Assembly (NCBI GenBank): GCA_013334565.1
Contig: JAAXXI010000003.1
Coordinates: 27,226-91,225 of the forward strand
From: Chlorobiaceae bacterium
GTDB lineage: Bacteria; Bacteroidota; Chlorobiia; Chlorobiales; Chlorobiaceae
Direction: 5' to 3'
Length of the DNA: 64,000 bases
Under the pieces are notes generated by a model. The model saw nothing but the letters and a program-made list of their open reading frames with translations. It was not told the origin of the DNA and ran no database searches. The position numbers and the translations under genes are program-made. Shown piece after piece: positions 27,850-37,295 of the stretch; within the stretch, counting starts at the first letter, position 1, and each line of letters starts with the position of its first letter.

Positions 27850-30800
27850 TCAGATGATAATATCGTCCGGTATCTGCGTATCAGCTGCAGACAGTTCGTA
27901 ATATTCGATTTTATCCGTTGTGAGGAGGTTTTTATAGACCGTGATGCTGCCGAGCGATGCCGAGCCCGAAGAGAGCGATATGAGCGTTGCATCTTTCTTG
28001 CCGTTATTGTCCGTGTCCAGGTAAGATATGCTGTACTTGACGCTTTGAGCGACATTTTCCCCGGCAATGAGGATGCGGTCAGACTGCGACAGTGAAAAAT
28101 CCATGATCCTGTCGCTACCGATCCCTTCTGTCCCGATGGGCGCGAAAACGAACATATCCGCTCCCGCCCCTCCGCTCATCGTATCGTTTGCATTATCCCT
28201 TATGGAAACAAGAATATCGTTACCGTTACCTCCGGTGAAATAATCCGAACCGTAACTGTCGGCGAGGATATCGTTATCGTCGTTTCCATTGAGGTTGTCG
28301 TTGCCTGATCCGCCGATCAGCAGGTCGCTGCCGTAACCCCCAAGAATGCTGTCGTTGCCGTAATCGCCGTAAATGGAATCGTTTCCATTTTCCCCTTTCA
28401 GGGTATCGTTTCCGTCGCCTCCATAGAGCGAGTCGTTGCCGTCGCTGCCCAGAAGCTGGTCGTTGCCTTCACCGCCGGAGAGGTAATCATGTTCGGTTCC
28501 ACCATTGAGGGAATCATTACCAGCTCCACCGAAAAGGGAATCGTTCCCGGACTGGCCGTTAAGGGTATCATCTCCATTTCCTGCATCCAGGTAGTCGTTG
28601 CCGCTCCCGCCGATGAGCGAATCGATTCCGTCAGCGCCATACAGGTAATCGTCACCGCCATCACCGGAGATCGTGTCGTTTCCGGCTCCTGCAGTGATGG
28701 AGTCATTGCCGTCTCCACCGGAAAACTTGTTGCCCCCGATGGTGTCGTTCAGGAGGTCGTTGCCTCCTCCGCCTCCGAGATAATCATTGCCAGCTCCGCC
28801 ATTGATCGTATCGTTACCGTCATCTCCGTAAAGGGTATCGTTTCCTGTTCCGGTTTCGATGAGGTCGGAGCCCGTTCCGCCGTAGACGATGTTGATCCCG
28901 TCACCTGCACGGATAATATCATCGCCGCCGTCGCCGTAGATGGTATCGTTTCCCGTCCCGGCAGTGATGGAATCGTTGCCGTCGCCGCCGGAAAATTTGT
29001 TCCCCCCAATGGTGTCGTTCAGGAGATCGTTGCCTCCTCCTCCTCCGAGATAATCGTTGCCAGCTCCGCCATTGATCGTATCGTCACCACCATCGCCGGA
29101 AATAGTGTCGTTTCCGGACCCGGCAGTGATGGAGTCATTACCGTCACCACCCGAGAATTTGTTGTCCCCGATGGTGTCGTTCAGGAGGTCGTTATCAGCT
29201 CCGCCACCAAGATAATCGTTACCAGCTCCGCCATAGATCGTATCGTCACCACCATCGCCGGAGATCGTGTCGTTTCCGGCTCCTGCAGTGATGGAGTCAT
29301 TGCCTTCGCCGCCCGAGAATTTATTGTCCCCGATGGTGTCGTTCAGGAGATCGTTGCCTCCACCTCCTCCGAGATAATCGTTACCAGCTCCGCCATTGAT
29401 CGTATCGTCGCCGTCATCGCCGTAAAGGGTATCGTTTCCTGTTCCGGCTTCGATGAGGTCGATGCCTTTACCACCATAGACGATGTTGATCCCGTCACCC
29501 GCTCTGATGACATCGTCACCGCCGTCACCGGAGATGGTGTCGTTTCCGGACCCGGCAGTGATGGAGTCATTGCCGTCGCCGCCGGAAAATTTGTTGCCCC
29601 CGATGGTGTCGTTCAGGAGATCGTTGCCGCCTCCGCCACCGAGATAATCGTTACCAGCTCCGCCATTGATCGTATCGTCACCACCATCGCCGGAGATTAT
29701 GTCGTTTCCGGCTCCTGCGGTGATAAAGTCATTTCCGTCACCACCCGAGAATTTGTTGTCACCGGTACTGTCCGTGATAGTGTCGTTTCCGGAACCTCCT
29801 CCAAGATAATCGCTGCCGTCTCCTCCGTTCAGGGAATCATCCCCGCTCTCACCGTAAAGGAAGTCGTTTCCAGTTCCGGCTGTCAGGGTGTCGTTCCCTT
29901 CACCACCAGAGATATTGTTGTTGCCGGCCGTGTCTATGAGGATATCATTGCCGGATTTTCCATACAGTTGGTCATCTCCTTTCCCGCCATTAAGCGTATC
30001 ATCTCCCTCGTCGCCGCTCAACCAGTCGTTCCCGTCACCTGCCGTCAGGGAATCGTTCCCATTTCCGCCTGAAAGTCCGTTGTTGCCGGAAGTATCGTTG
30101 AGAATATCGTTTCCATCACCTCCGTTGAGATTGTCGTCGCCATTTCCGCCATTGAGCGTATCATCTCCCTCGTCGCCGCTTAGCCAGTCATTACCGTCAC
30201 CAGCCGTGAGAGAGTCGTTTCCTTCCCCTCCGGACAGGCCATTGTCACCGGCAGTATCTATGAGGATATCGTTACCCAGGCCGCCGGAAAGCCAGTCGTC
30301 ACCGAACCCTCCCATGATCGTATCATCGCCTTCGTCACCGGAGAGGCAATCGTCCGTTTCACAGCCGCTCTGCGAATCGGAGTTGTCAAGAGCGGAAAGC
30401 ACTGCATCCGGAGCATTATCGATAAGGAGATCATTTCCTGACCCACCGGAAAGATAGTTGCTGCCGCTGCCCCCGTCGAGGGTATCATTCCCGTCGTCAC
30501 CACAAAGGCAGTCATTGCCGTCACCGGAAAACAAGGAATCGTTGCCTTTACCGCCATCCAGTCCGTTATCGCCGGACATATCGATGATAACGTCGTTACC
30601 GTCACCGCCGGCCAACCAGTCGTCGCCTTGTCCGCCGTCCACGGTATCATCGCCTCCTGCGGCACAGACCCCGTCGTCGCCGTTACCGGCATAAATCAGT
30701 TCCGCACAGTTCAGTCCGGGTATCCAGTCCGAACTGTTCGTGCCGTAAATGATTTCCTTTTCAATGTAAAAATGGTTGAGCCAGCTGGCAAGGTCTGCTA

Positions 30801-32280
30801 TATCCGCGTTCTGGTTGCCGTCTTCGTTGAGCACATAATAGTTGCCGTCATCTTCGTTGTAGACGATTTCGAACCCGACATGGTAAATGCCGTCTGCGAC
30901 GGTATTGATGAGGTTTTCTCCGCGGAAGTCAATGGAGGAACCATCGTTCTGCACCAGGTGATATCCTGTTTCAGAGCCGTCTTCATCGTCGCCATGGAGG
31001 GCCGTCCATGCTTCGAGTAGCGATACCGTTTTTCCCTGGTATGAATAGGTATGTACGGGGTCCCTGATATAGTCGTTGATGGTTTTGATATCTTCCGGAG
31101 AGATTATGCCGTCATCGGCAACGTGAGTTTGGGTGATCGCCTCGATAAGGATCCTGTTCAGTTCGTTTGCAGCGTCTGCACCCGCATTGATATCGGCGGC
31201 AGCGGTCCAGGTTGCCAGCCCCTGATCGCTTTTTACCGCATCGGTCAGCTGGTCGAGCCCGGTCCCGGTTGTCGACTGGTCTACATAAAAATACTGGACC
31301 CAGCTTGCCAGCTTTGAAAGGCTGGCGTTTTTCGTGCCGTCTTCGTTGACGATGTACTCTTTGCCGTTATAGTTTTTGATCTCAAAACCGAGATGGTAGA
31401 TGCCGTCGGCAACGGTGTCGACGAAGTTCCTGCCGAACATGTATGTCCATGCACCGTCATTCTGCACCAGGTGATAGCCTGTTTCTCCATTGGACTCGTC
31501 GTCGCCGTGGAGTGCCGTCCATTCTTCCTGGTGCCAGGTCCGGATATAGGTGTTGATTTTTTTTATGTCATCTTCGGTTATTGTGCCGTCCGTTGCGACA
31601 CCGGTATTCTTTATGGCTTCGATGATGATCTCGTTCATCCGGTTGGCCATATCGGCGGCGGTGGCTATTTCCGAATCGGGAATGTTCTGGCCGAGTCCCT
31701 CATCCGCCATGATCAGGTTCGTGATCCTGTCAAGGCCGGTGCCTGTCGTGGAATGATCGGTATAGAACTGGGTCAGCCAGTCGGCAAGGTCCTGCAATGA
31801 TGCATTCTGGTTGCCGTCTTCGTTGAGGATGTATCCGTCCTGTATCTCAAAGCCCAGATGATAGATGCCGTCAGCTACGGTATCGATGAGGTTGTCACCG
31901 CGGTATTGTATTTCCGCGCCGTCGTTTTGCACAAGATGGTACCCGGTTTCGAGGTGGCACTCGTCATCGCCGTGAAGGGTCGTCCATTCCTCGAGATAAT
32001 TTGCCCTGATATAGGTATTGATGGCAACGACTTCTTCTACAGTGAACATCCCATCGGTTCCGGAATTCGTGGCATTGATCGCTTCGAGAAGGATTTGGTT
32101 CATCTTTTCCGCAGCAGCAGCGGCGGTTTCGATGTTCTGGGGGGCGATGTTGCCGGTCAATCCGGGATCTGTTCTGACGGCTTCCACAAGCTGATCGAAC
32201 CCTGTTCCGGTCACGACAGATAAAATCGGCGTGGGGATGATTACCGGCTGTGGCGACGGCGTACTGGTTATAGGTGCCAT
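27850..32280 (-). CDS. Giant RTX (hemolysin-type Ca-binding) secreted protein, 1476 aa
   Basis: Dozens of GGxGxDxLx nonapeptides; no N-terminal signal peptide; C-terminal MFVFAPIGTEGIGSDRIMDFSLSQSDRI type-I-secretion-like end; three N-terminal modules of about 155-170 aa. Confidence 0.92.
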   Translation of the reverse strand: MAPITSTPSPQPVIIPTPILSVVTGTGFDQLVEAVRTDPGLTGNIAPQNIETAAAAAEKMNQILLEAINATNSGTDGMFTVEEVVAINTYIRANYLEEWTTLHGDDECHLETGYHLVQNDGAEIQYRGDNLIDTVADGIYHLGFEIQDGYILNEDGNQNASLQDLADWLTQFYTDHSTTGTGLDRITNLIMADEGLGQNIPDSEIATAADMANRMNEIIIEAIKNTGVATDGTITEDDIKKINTYIRTWHQEEWTALHGDDESNGETGYHLVQNDGAWTYMFGRNFVDTVADGIYHLGFEIKNYNGKEYIVNEDGTKNASLSKLASWVQYFYVDQSTTGTGLDQLTDAVKSDQGLATWTAAADINAGADAANELNRILIEAITQTHVADDGIISPEDIKTINDYIRDPVHTYSYQGKTVSLLEAWTALHGDDEDGSETGYHLVQNDGSSIDFRGENLINTVADGIYHVGFEIVYNEDDGNYYVLNEDGNQNADIADLASWLNHFYIEKEIIYGTNSSDWIPGLNCAELIYAGNGDDGVCAAGGDDTVDGGQGDDWLAGGDGNDVIIDMSGDNGLDGGKGNDSLFSGDGNDCLCGDDGNDTLDGGSGSNYLSGGSGNDLLIDNAPDAVLSALDNSDSQSGCETDDCLSGDEGDDTIMGGFGDDWLSGGLGNDILIDTAGDNGLSGGEGNDSLTAGDGNDWLSGDEGDDTLNGGNGDDNLNGGDGNDILNDTSGNNGLSGGNGNDSLTAGDGNDWLSGDEGDDTLNGGKGDDQLYGKSGNDILIDTAGNNNISGGEGNDTLTAGTGNDFLYGESGDDSLNGGDGSDYLGGGSGNDTITDSTGDNKFSGGDGNDFITAGAGNDIISGDGGDDTINGGAGNDYLGGGGGNDLLNDTIGGNKFSGGDGNDSITAGSGNDTISGDGGDDVIRAGDGINIVYGGKGIDLIEAGTGNDTLYGDDGDDTINGGAGNDYLGGGGGNDLLNDTIGDNKFSGGEGNDSITAGAGNDTISGDGGDDTIYGGAGNDYLGGGADNDLLNDTIGDNKFSGGDGNDSITAGSGNDTISGDGGDDTINGGAGNDYLGGGGGNDLLNDTIGGNKFSGGDGNDSITAGTGNDTIYGDGGDDIIRAGDGINIVYGGTGSDLIETGTGNDTLYGDDGNDTINGGAGNDYLGGGGGNDLLNDTIGGNKFSGGDGNDSITAGAGNDTISGDGGDDYLYGADGIDSLIGGSGNDYLDAGNGDDTLNGQSGNDSLFGGAGNDSLNGGTEHDYLSGGEGNDQLLGSDGNDSLYGGDGNDTLKGENGNDSIYGDYGNDSILGGYGSDLLIGGSGNDNLNGNDDNDILADSYGSDYFTGGNGNDILVSIRDNANDTMSGGAGADMFVFAPIGTEGIGSDRIMDFSLSQSDRILIAGENVAQSVKYSISYLDTDNNGKKDATLISLSSGSASLGSITVYKNLLTTDKIEYYELSAADTQIPDDIII
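28400..30750 (-). repeat. RTX tandem repeats including higher-order ~54-aa units
   Basis: KFSGGDGNDSITAGxGNDTISGDGGDDTINGGAGNDYLGGGGGNDLLNDTIGxN recurs nearly identically several times; strong DNA-level repetition. Confidence 0.9.
30720..32211 (-). repeat. Three N-terminal modules of the RTX protein
   Basis: Each starts TGTG(F/L)D, contains EEWT.LHGDDE...ETGYHLVQNDG...(D/N)TVADGIYH.GFEI...(L/V)NEDG..NA...LA.W...FY. Confidence 0.85.
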
Positions 32281-32511
32281 GACAGTCTTATTTTTTTGGG
32301 GGTAGGAGTGCCAGGATTCATGGATATCTGAAGGATATCATTGGGGTGAACCCGACTCTTTTGAAAGTATGAAATATTTTTACTTGTTTGATTGTTTGTT
32401 TGTAAAATTTCTTGTTTTCCTTAGAAGGGCTATTATCTCTGAGAGAGACATGGCGATTCATGTTCGTTAAACAAGGATGTATTTGAGGTAATAATGCAAT
32501 AATGAAGGGTC

Positions 32512-33078
32512 ATGAACGAAACAATACAGTTCATCCTCAAGCGGCGCAGTATCCGCTCATATCTACAGAGTCAGATTTCAGAAAACGAACTTCAGGTGAT
32601 CCTGACCGCAGGCTCTTATGCCCCAACGGCCATGGGGCAGCAGCCCTGGCATTTTATTGTTCTCCAGAATCCGGAACTGCTTGACAGGCTCCAGGTGCGC
32701 AGCCGGGAGATGTTTGCTCTCTCCGGTATTCCCGCTCTGGAGGAGATGGCATCTGATGACCGGTTCAATGTGTTCTACGAGGCTCCGACCCTTGTCATCG
32801 TTTCTGCGGACAAGGGAGCGATAGCCCCTGTGCAGGATTCGGTGCTCGCCATGGAGAACATGATGATCGCGGCCACATCGCTCGGGATCGGATCATGCTG
32901 GGTCCATTCGGTGATGTGGCTTTACGAGAAGGGTGGAGGTGCGGGAACATTCAGCGAGCTTGGCGTTCCGTTGCGGGAAGGTTTTGCACCTTATGCGGCG
33001 GCTGTTTTCGGTTACAGTGCACAAACCTGGCCTGAAGCCGGGCCAAGAAAGCCCGGCTTTGTTTCGATTGTGCGATAG
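32512..33078 (+). CDS. Nitroreductase family protein
   Basis: ILKRRSIRSYLQSQISENELQVILTAGSYAPTAMGQQPWHFIVLQ; AATSLGIGSCWVHSV. Confidence 0.92.
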   Translation: MNETIQFILKRRSIRSYLQSQISENELQVILTAGSYAPTAMGQQPWHFIVLQNPELLDRLQVRSREMFALSGIPALEEMASDDRFNVFYEAPTLVIVSADKGAIAPVQDSVLAMENMMIAATSLGIGSCWVHSVMWLYEKGGGAGTFSELGVPLREGFAPYAAAVFGYSAQTWPEAGPRKPGFVSIVR

Positions 33079-33093
33079 TTTCAGGGACTGTTT

Positions 33094-33549
33094 TCAGTTC
33101 TGGGGCGGTTCGAGTGGAAGGACCACATTTTCCTTGATCATTTCCTCGATATTGTTTGCCGGTATGAAAAAGCGGTTCATCGGGGTATTGTCGGTCCTTT
33201 CATGGAGAATGCCCCTTGTGGTGCTGGCTGTCAGGGATGCGAGGTGACCTGCGAAAACTTGCGGGAGGGTGAAAGTGCCGCTGTCACTGTTCTGGAAAAA
33301 TTCCCAGGATTCGGGATCGATCGCGAAAATACATGAGGCTTCGATTTTGATGAACGGCACCTCATCATGAGCGAAAGCGTTCATAAACATGACTTTCAGC
33401 AGGTGCTGTTTGCTGTCGAGACCGAAATTGAGCCCCACGTTGATTTTAACCGGTTTATTTTCCTCGAAACCGGTCGGTTCTATTTCAATATTTTCGGTAA
33501 TGATTTTAACAAGGGCATAGTTTACCCTCCTGTCGTTATTTTCTGGCAT
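33094..33549 (-). CDS. SecB-like chaperone-fold protein
   Basis: IEIEPTGFEENKPVKINVGLNFGLD...LPQVFAGHLASLTASTTRGILHERTDNTPMNRFFIPANNIEEM resembles the SecB-like family. Confidence 0.65.
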   Translation of the reverse strand: MPENNDRRVNYALVKIITENIEIEPTGFEENKPVKINVGLNFGLDSKQHLLKVMFMNAFAHDEVPFIKIEASCIFAIDPESWEFFQNSDSGTFTLPQVFAGHLASLTASTTRGILHERTDNTPMNRFFIPANNIEEMIKENVVLPLEPPQN

Positions 33550-33761
33550 CTCTTTGATCGATAGAAGTTTGCGAGATAAAAATTCTACTATGAAACTTTA
33601 CAGTGCGAAAAATATGCAAATTATTTGAAAGACGTTTTTTTTATTTTGCTTTCTTTTTAGCGCCAGGCGAAATAAGAAAGGATAACAGTCCCTGATGCAC
33701 GAAGCTTCGCCTGGCTGTTTCCGGTCTTTCTTCGTCTGCCGAATTATTTTTCTCTCCTCCC

Positions 33762-35375
33762 ATGCAGGATCGCAAATTTCCATGCCATATCGACCAGGAT
33801 GTCCCGCTTTCCGAAAAGGCATACTACGCCATTGGCGGCAGGTCCATGGCCGTTGCATATCCCCGCAGCCTTTCCGAACTTTCCGCCCTGCTCCTGTGGA
33901 ACCGGAAAAAGAGGTTTCCGCTGGCGCTCATGGGCTCGGGGAGCAATATCCTGTTTTCCGACGAGCCGTTCCCCGGGATCGTCATCTCATTCGAGCGCAT
34001 GGCAAGGATGTTCTGGATGTCCGGGACCGATCTTTTCTGTGAAGCCGGGACCGTGAATACCCGGATCGCCGAAGAACTCCTCCAAAGGGGAAGAACAGGC
34101 GGGGAGTGGCTCTACAGGCTTCCCGGTCAGGTCGGTTCGACCGTCAGGATGAACGCCAGGTGTTTCGGAGGGGAGATATCATCGGTCACGACCGGGATTT
34201 CCGCGCTGCATGCCGATGGCCGCCTGATCTGGCATACGCCGGAAGAGGTGTTCCAGGGCTACAAACAGACGGCGCTCATGGAGTCGCCTGAAATCGTAGC
34301 AGGCGTACTCCTTCGGTTTCCCGAAAAACGCCCGCCTGATGAGATAAAAGAGCTGATGCTGCAGTATGAGGGGGAACGTGAAGCGAAGCATCATTTCGAT
34401 TTTCCGAGCTGCGGTTCGACTTTCAAGAACAACTATGCCGCCGGACGTTCAAGCGGAAAGATTTTCGATGAGCTCGGTTTCAGGGGGCAGCGGGAAGGCG
34501 GGGCGAGCGTCAGCGACCATCATGCCAATTTCATTTTCAACAGGGGAAGGGCCACATCCAGGGACGTGCTCGAACTCGCAGGCAGGATGAGGAGCGCCGC
34601 GCTTGAAAACGCTGGAGTGCCGCTCGATCTTGAGGTTCAGTGCATCGGAAGGTTCGACCGGAGTTTGCTGGAAAAATGCGGCGTTCCCTTTGACGCAGAT
34701 CAACATGACGAATCATTCGGCTGGGCCGGGCTCTGGTGGATGCCTGAAAAAGATATACCAGTACCATCTGCCGAATATCCGCGCAAACTTGCCGAAGGCC
34801 CTCTCTCAGGCTATTTCGGCAGGGATGCGGAATATCCTCCGGGAGTTTTCGTCAGCGTCGAACAGCTTCTGCCCCTTGAGGATGCCGCCCTGGAGCCCGA
34901 AAAGCCTTTTCTTCGCTGGACGACCCTCCCCGGAGATGACGAGGCCTTTACGGTCCTGCCGCCATTTTCTTCAGAAGAGATGGATTTTGTCGATGGATTG
35001 TGGCGTTACAGCGTTTCAGAACTGTTTCTTGCCCGGAGCGACGGGCAGGGTGGCTATCTCGAATTTGAGATGACACCGGAAGGCCATTGGGTGGCCCTGC
35101 GCTTCAGGGCCCCTCGCGAGCGGGAAGAGGGGTTCGTTACGCTCCTGGCGGAACCATGGGAACAGGATGTTCTCAGGTTCAATGACGAGGGACGCTTTGG
35201 CATGGAATATTCCTACAGGCTCATCGAACCGTTTATAGACGGAGACTGCATCGCCATCCAGTGCTGCGCATCGACGGGCAGGAACTCGTACGGGCTGTTC
35301 CCCGCATGGCCCGAAACAAAGGAGCCGGCCGATTTCCATCAGCCGGCGGAATTTTTCAGGGCACGGTTGAGCTGA
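33762..35375 (+). CDS. UDP-N-acetylmuramate dehydrogenase (MurB)-like protein fused to a C-terminal DOMON-like domain
   Basis: LMGSGSNILFSD, LPGQVGSTVRMNARCFGGEI, CGSTFKNNYAAGRSSGKIFDELGFRGQREGGASVSDHHANFIFN (MurB). C-terminal ~230 aa with DGLWRYSVSELFLA...GYLEFEMTPEGHWVALRFRAPRE resembles DOMON-like CBM9-type domains. Confidence 0.82.
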   Translation: MQDRKFPCHIDQDVPLSEKAYYAIGGRSMAVAYPRSLSELSALLLWNRKKRFPLALMGSGSNILFSDEPFPGIVISFERMARMFWMSGTDLFCEAGTVNTRIAEELLQRGRTGGEWLYRLPGQVGSTVRMNARCFGGEISSVTTGISALHADGRLIWHTPEEVFQGYKQTALMESPEIVAGVLLRFPEKRPPDEIKELMLQYEGEREAKHHFDFPSCGSTFKNNYAAGRSSGKIFDELGFRGQREGGASVSDHHANFIFNRGRATSRDVLELAGRMRSAALENAGVPLDLEVQCIGRFDRSLLEKCGVPFDADQHDESFGWAGLWWMPEKDIPVPSAEYPRKLAEGPLSGYFGRDAEYPPGVFVSVEQLLPLEDAALEPEKPFLRWTTLPGDDEAFTVLPPFSSEEMDFVDGLWRYSVSELFLARSDGQGGYLEFEMTPEGHWVALRFRAPREREEGFVTLLAEPWEQDVLRFNDEGRFGMEYSYRLIEPFIDGDCIAIQCCASTGRNSYGLFPAWPETKEPADFHQPAEFFRARLS

Positions 35376-35405
35376 TGCGGGATCCGCTTTCCCGATGCAG
35401 TGAGC

Positions 35406-36272
35406 TCAAAGGTCGGCAGCCGGCATCCGGGAAACCTCTTCAGCCGTGAAGACCGGCCCTTCCTTGCAGACGTAAACCGACCCTACATTGCAGCGCCCGC
35501 ATTTGCCGACCCCGCATTTCATCCGGTTCTCCAGGGTGGTATAGACATTGCGCTCTTCGAATCCGAGCTTTTTCAGCGCAGCCAGCGTGAACTTGATCAT
35601 GATCGGCGGCCCGCAGAGGACCGCAATGCAGTTCTCTGGTGACGGTGCCGCCTGTTCGAGGACGGTCGGCACGAACCCCACCTTGTGTTTCCAGTCGGGC
35701 GTTTCCCCGCCGGGGTCCACGGTAAGCACGAGATCGACGTCGTCGCGTTTTTCCCACTCCTCGAGTTCATGTTTGTAGACAAGGTCGGCTACGGTTCTGG
35801 CTCCGTAAACGATGGTGACCTTTCCGAACTTTTCACGCTGGTCGAGGCAGGACCAGATGACGCTGCGGGTTGGCGGAAGGGCGATGCCTCCGGCGATGAA
35901 GAGCAGGTTTTTGCCTTCGAATTCCTCGATGGGGAAACGGTTGCCGTAAGGTCCGCGGAAGGTGATGAGATCGCCGATATCCGTATTGGCAAGCGCCGAT
36001 GTGACCCGGCCTGAATGACGGAAGGTGCATTCGATATAATCCTTCCGGGTTTCAGGGCTTGCAACGCAGAAGGTGCTCTCTCCCTCTCCGTAGATGCCGT
36101 AGAGCCCGAACATGCCGGTACGGTAATTTTCCCTGAACAGGTCGTGATCGTCAGGGTTCTGGAACTCGAGCCTCATGGTTTTGACGCCGGGTGCCTCGTC
36201 GTGGCGGGCCACGATTTTCATGACGGCAGGCCTGTAGATGTTATGATGCGCGTGATGGATGTGTTCTTTCAC
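35406..36272 (-). CDS. flxA: FAD/NAD(P)-binding oxidoreductase subunit FlxA-like (hydrogenase gamma-type)
   Basis: RGPYGNRFPIEEFEGKNLLFIAGGIALPPTRSV; CGPPIMIKFTL; MKCGVGKCGRCNVGSVYVCKEGPVF 2Fe-2S motif. GTG start at 36272 overlaps the flxB TGA (GTGA). Confidence 0.82.
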   Translation of the reverse strand: MKEHIHHAHHNIYRPAVMKIVARHDEAPGVKTMRLEFQNPDDHDLFRENYRTGMFGLYGIYGEGESTFCVASPETRKDYIECTFRHSGRVTSALANTDIGDLITFRGPYGNRFPIEEFEGKNLLFIAGGIALPPTRSVIWSCLDQREKFGKVTIVYGARTVADLVYKHELEEWEKRDDVDLVLTVDPGGETPDWKHKVGFVPTVLEQAAPSPENCIAVLCGPPIMIKFTLAALKKLGFEERNVYTTLENRMKCGVGKCGRCNVGSVYVCKEGPVFTAEEVSRMPAADL

Positions 36273-37282
36273 GGAAGTAATTTTGAAATCTCTTGTAAGG
36301 TTTCGGTAATTCCCATATCGACCGGGCACTGGCGTGTGCACCTGCCGCAGCCGGAACATTTGTTCAGCCCGAATTTTCCGGGGAAGTAGTTGAATTTGTG
36401 CATGATGCGCTGGCGCCAGCGGGCGGACTGGGTTGCACGGGGATTGTGACCCGACGTATGCATGGTGAAGAGCGCGAAAGAGCAGCTGTCCCAGTTTTTC
36501 CTGCGGATACCGTTGTAGGTGTCGCCTTCGTCCTGGATGTCGAAGCAGTGGCAGGTAGGACAGAGGTAGGTGCACGAACCGCATCCGATGCACCGGACCG
36601 AAATTTCCTTCCAGAACCTGCTTTCGAAGTTTTCAGGGTTTTTAAGCCATTCCACGCAGACTTCGAGATTGAACTTTTCAGGCACCTCGGCGGTCGGAAG
36701 CGGACTTTCGGCACCCTCCTGCAGAAGGTCCGAGATCAGCGAGAATGCCTCCCTGCCGCGATCGGTCAACTCCTCGACAAGCCATCCTTTGCCGGATGCA
36801 ACAGGCCGCAGCATGACATCCGATCCCTTCGTGCTGTCGGGAGCGAGCCCGAGGGAGGTGCACATGCAGAAATCATCGGCTTTCACGCAGGCGATGGAAA
36901 CTATGACGGAATCGTTGCGCCTCTGGAACCAGTATTCATCTTTGTAATCCCAGCCGAACAGGGGATCGTCGATCGCGACGCCGGAAGTATCACAGGGACG
37001 TGCGCCGAAAATAATCCTTTTCCCGGAAGGCGGCATGTATTCGGATGTGTCGATGGCTTTTTTCCGGATGGCATACTTGAGCATCGGTTCGGTCTGGGGA
37101 AAAAAGAGCTCCTTTATCGACCGGTCGGGCAGCACGGCAACCAGTTCCAGCTCGGAAGCCTTGTCAATCGGCCGGAAAGCGGCGATATTCGTTTTTCCTG
37201 CCGGGCCGATCACCGTGTTTCCTGATGACTTCCATCGTTCGATACAATTGTCGAGTTTATCGGCGAAAAGTATTTTTGGCAT
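36269..37282 (-). CDS. flxB: 4Fe-4S dicluster protein FlxB-like
   Basis: CIGCGSCTYLCPTCHCFDIQDEG and CSGCGRCTRQCPVDMGI motifs. Confidence 0.82.
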   Translation of the reverse strand: MPKILFADKLDNCIERWKSSGNTVIGPAGKTNIAAFRPIDKASELELVAVLPDRSIKELFFPQTEPMLKYAIRKKAIDTSEYMPPSGKRIIFGARPCDTSGVAIDDPLFGWDYKDEYWFQRRNDSVIVSIACVKADDFCMCTSLGLAPDSTKGSDVMLRPVASGKGWLVEELTDRGREAFSLISDLLQEGAESPLPTAEVPEKFNLEVCVEWLKNPENFESRFWKEISVRCIGCGSCTYLCPTCHCFDIQDEGDTYNGIRRKNWDSCSFALFTMHTSGHNPRATQSARWRQRIMHKFNYFPGKFGLNKCSGCGRCTRQCPVDMGITETLQEISKLLP

Positions 37283-37295
37283 ACGAGTAGGTTAC

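Noticed and set aside
28489-30072. 527-aa plus-strand ORF opposite the RTX repeats
   Set aside because: Antisense frame kept open by the repetitive codon pattern; the minus strand encodes classic GGxGxD repeats.
28400-30750. CRISPR-like regular repetition
   Set aside because: Repeats are in-frame RTX coding units without spacers; no other CRISPR-type array seen in the window.
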